Shown: positions 62,512 to 64,000 of the stretch, piece after piece
How positions within the stretch are numbered: the first letter of the stretch is position 1
Layout: each line of letters starts with the position of its first letter
From: Balneolaceae bacterium
GTDB lineage: Bacteria > Bacteroidota > Rhodothermia > Balneolales > Balneolaceae
DNA: 64,000 nucleotides
Direction of reading: 5' to 3'
Assembly: GCA_017640665.1 (NCBI GenBank)
Contig: JAEPQE010000001.1
Coordinates: 1,505,262-1,569,261 of the forward strand
The notes under the pieces: generated by a model
What the model saw: the letters and a program-made list of their open reading frames with translations, nothing else
Database searches by the model: none
Told to the model about the DNA's origin: nothing
Translations under genes and position numbers: made by a program

Positions 62512-64000
62512 TCACCGTATTAAAGTCATTTGTTTAATTATGCTTTTTCCATTCACATCAAGTCGGTAATAGTAAACCCCCGATGAAAGCCTGTTTGCAT
62601 TAAAAAGAGCCTGATGATTCCCTGCTCTTAGATGTTCCTGATTCATTAGTTCAGCAACTTTTCTTCCAAGTAAGTCAAATACAGTTAGAGTCACCGTACT
62701 ATTCTCAGGCAGTGCAAACCGAATTATTGTTGATGGGTTAAATGGATTAGGATAGTTTTGATGAAGTTCAATTTTATCCGGTATATCTGTGTTATCGGAA
62801 ATACTGGTTTGATTATTTTGTTTCAAAACAATTCGAAATCTGTCGTTTACTGTTTTACTTTTCAAAAGTCTTGGTATGATTTCATTTTCAATGGGTGTAT
62901 CGGCTTTTTCTTTTGTGGATTCATTCATCGAAATTTTGATGGCACTTTTTTCCTGAAGTGAGTATTCAACATCCAGCTTGATGTCTTTCAGTACGATGGT
63001 CCAGTCTTCAGATATGTTTTTAGGAGTCCAGCTTAAAGTGAATGTGCCATTAAGGTTGCTTCCATCAATAGATAGGTCCAGTTCGGTATTTGAGAACGAT
63101 AGTGGTAACGACTGAATATCCATTTTACGCGGAGAGCTGGAAGAGGAAGTAGAAATAGAAAGCCAATCCGGGTTGTTCGAGGCTAGCTCAAAAGCGTCGA
63201 AAGAATCTTTACCAAGTTCAGCCTCTTCAGAGAACATAACTATAGTTTTATTTTGTAAACCATTGCCATCAACAGTGAATTGGATTTCGGGAATAGGAAG
63301 TTTTTTTAGAAGAACACCCCCGGAACTTCTTGCTGTATCTGTTACTGAAATAGCAGGGGATTCTGAGTTATTTGCCTTTACCCAAAACCCTTGAAGTGGA
63401 GCAATCTCACCTCCTCCAAGCGTTCCTGTCAGGCCGTTCCAGCTTAAATAAGCCCCGGATCCGCTATTTGCGCTATCGCTCCATATATATATAACATTAT
63501 CTAACCCAGAACGAGTCCATCCAGTATCTATATCCCAATCTATTGTGGAAGCATAAGGGTTTCCAACCAGGTTCCAGCCATCGTCCTGTGATTCATAAGT
63601 GCCGCTTGCGCCGGATTTTGTGAGTGAAACGGGTAAATCTATTTCACCTGAATATTGGGTACTATCTGTCCAGATTAGTTTTGGGAAACCAACCTGAGTA
63701 CCTGCCGTAGAGGGATCGTTATCTTCGTACAAATAAACGATGAAGCTCTGCCCTTTAGTAGTGGTTAGTGCTCCATCTGTTATTGCCTGAAAGCCTCTTG
63801 AAGAAGCGTCTGTAGAACCATCACCTTCGAAATATGTATACACATTAGGAGTACCACTTTCAAAGTCGGCCCCGATAAAACCTTGTGTCCATACGTTTTC
63901 TAAAAGCTCTGAATAGGAAATTCCTGCATCGGGTGAAGTAATAATTCTCCAGCCTTCGTTGCCGGTAATATATGTGCCAATTGGATGCCCAATACCACTC
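62512..64000 (-). CDS. T9SS C-terminal sorting domain protein (partial, 5' end outside window)
   Basis: The reading frame is open from the right window edge to TAA at 62512, giving about 496 residues without the N-terminus. Near the start is a predicted beta-rich surface domain (NEGWRIITSPDAGISYSELL, then DDGWNLVGNPYASTIDWDIDTGW, APLQGFWVKAN), as in many Bacteroidota-type secreted adhesin-like proteins, and the end is a T9SS sorting domain (LHQNYPNPFNPSTIIRFAL ... SSGVYYYRLDVNGKSIIKQMTLIR). Presumed secreted by type IX. No function can be assigned without the missing part. Confidence 0.85.
   Translation of the reverse strand, partial: SGIGHPIGTYITGNEGWRIITSPDAGISYSELLENVWTQGFIGADFESGTPNVYTYFEGDGSTDASSRGFQAITDGALTTTKGQSFIVYLYEDNDPSTAGTQVGFPKLIWTDSTQYSGEIDLPVSLTKSGASGTYESQDDGWNLVGNPYASTIDWDIDTGWTRSGLDNVIYIWSDSANSGSGAYLSWNGLTGTLGGGEIAPLQGFWVKANNSESPAISVTDTARSSGGVLLKKLPIPEIQFTVDGNGLQNKTIVMFSEEAELGKDSFDAFELASNNPDWLSISTSSSSSPRKMDIQSLPLSFSNTELDLSIDGSNLNGTFTLSWTPKNISEDWTIVLKDIKLDVEYSLQEKSAIKISMNESTKEKADTPIENEIIPRLLKSKTVNDRFRIVLKQNNQTSISDNTDIPDKIELHQNYPNPFNPSTIIRFALPENSTVTLTVFDLLGRKVAELMNQEHLRAGNHQALFNANRLSSGVYYYRLDVNGKSIIKQMTLIR

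Noticed and set aside
1-64000. CRISPR array, prophage or insertion sequence
   Set aside because: No regularly spaced repeats, Cas, phage structural, integrase or transposase genes were found.

Overview
The window looks like a chromosomal segment of a free-living bacterium of the FCB group, most likely Balneolota (Gracilimonas/Balneola-like). The grounds are C-terminal type IX secretion sorting domains with the NYPNPFNPST-type motif in three proteins, periplasmic-propeller histidine kinases, a PID-CTERM small protein, moderately AT-rich DNA and weak Shine-Dalgarno sites. Genus-level placement is inference. I saw no prophage, transposase or CRISPR array.

Layout. 1-13,043: a partial ABC-F ATPase, a CNNM/CBS membrane protein, lysine-pathway genes (aspartate kinase, lysA), a BaiN-like flavoprotein, a CPA1 antiporter with a TrkA domain, and two tandem amino-acid permeases, each with a PTS EIIA-like and an RCK_C domain fused to the C-terminus. 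13,044-29,231: hisS, then a surface-polysaccharide cluster (flippase, hexapeptide acyltransferase, ATP-grasp, polysaccharide deacetylase, two glycosyltransferases, asnB, wecB, PIG-L deacetylase, a beta-propeller protein, YfhO), ending at gatC, which starts the apparent gatC-yfhO-GT-propeller operon. 29,380-34,562: ptsH-ptsI, an orphan glycogen-binding domain protein, birA, tilS and hpt. 34,608-51,649: a signalling region with one orphan propeller histidine kinase, tRNA-Ser(GCT), a GIY-YIG protein, and two consecutive paralogous modules, each made of a propeller kinase, a NarL-type regulator and a secreted FG-GAP/T9SS protein. 51,747-61,660: membrane proteins, an M28 peptidase and serine hydrolase pair, a LytS/LytTR two-component pair, yjbQ, rsgA, an outer-membrane protein and typA. 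61,650-64,000: two small paralogous zinc-ribbon proteins flanking a PID-CTERM protein, then a partial T9SS protein.

The most interesting system is the duplicated signalling module at 38,517-51,649. In both copies a 16-bp inverted repeat of 7-2-7 form, the architecture known for NarL-family regulators, lies 34-35 bp before the regulator gene and 58-60 bp before the secreted-protein gene. Module 1 uses half-site TACCGTA at all four positions. Module 2 uses TACCGGG, TACCGGA and TACCTTG. This suggests two insulated circuits in which each kinase senses something in the periplasm, and its regulator controls itself and one surface protein through its own operator type.

Other notable points: the first of the two permeases has lost the EIIA phosphorylation-site histidine that the second keeps; ptsH and ptsI lie in the same window without any classical sugar EII; a 57-residue zinc-ribbon gene sits next to the PID-CTERM gene; and repeat-type operator candidates precede the LytS/LytTR pair, a TM-helix channel-like gene and the orphan CBM48 gene.
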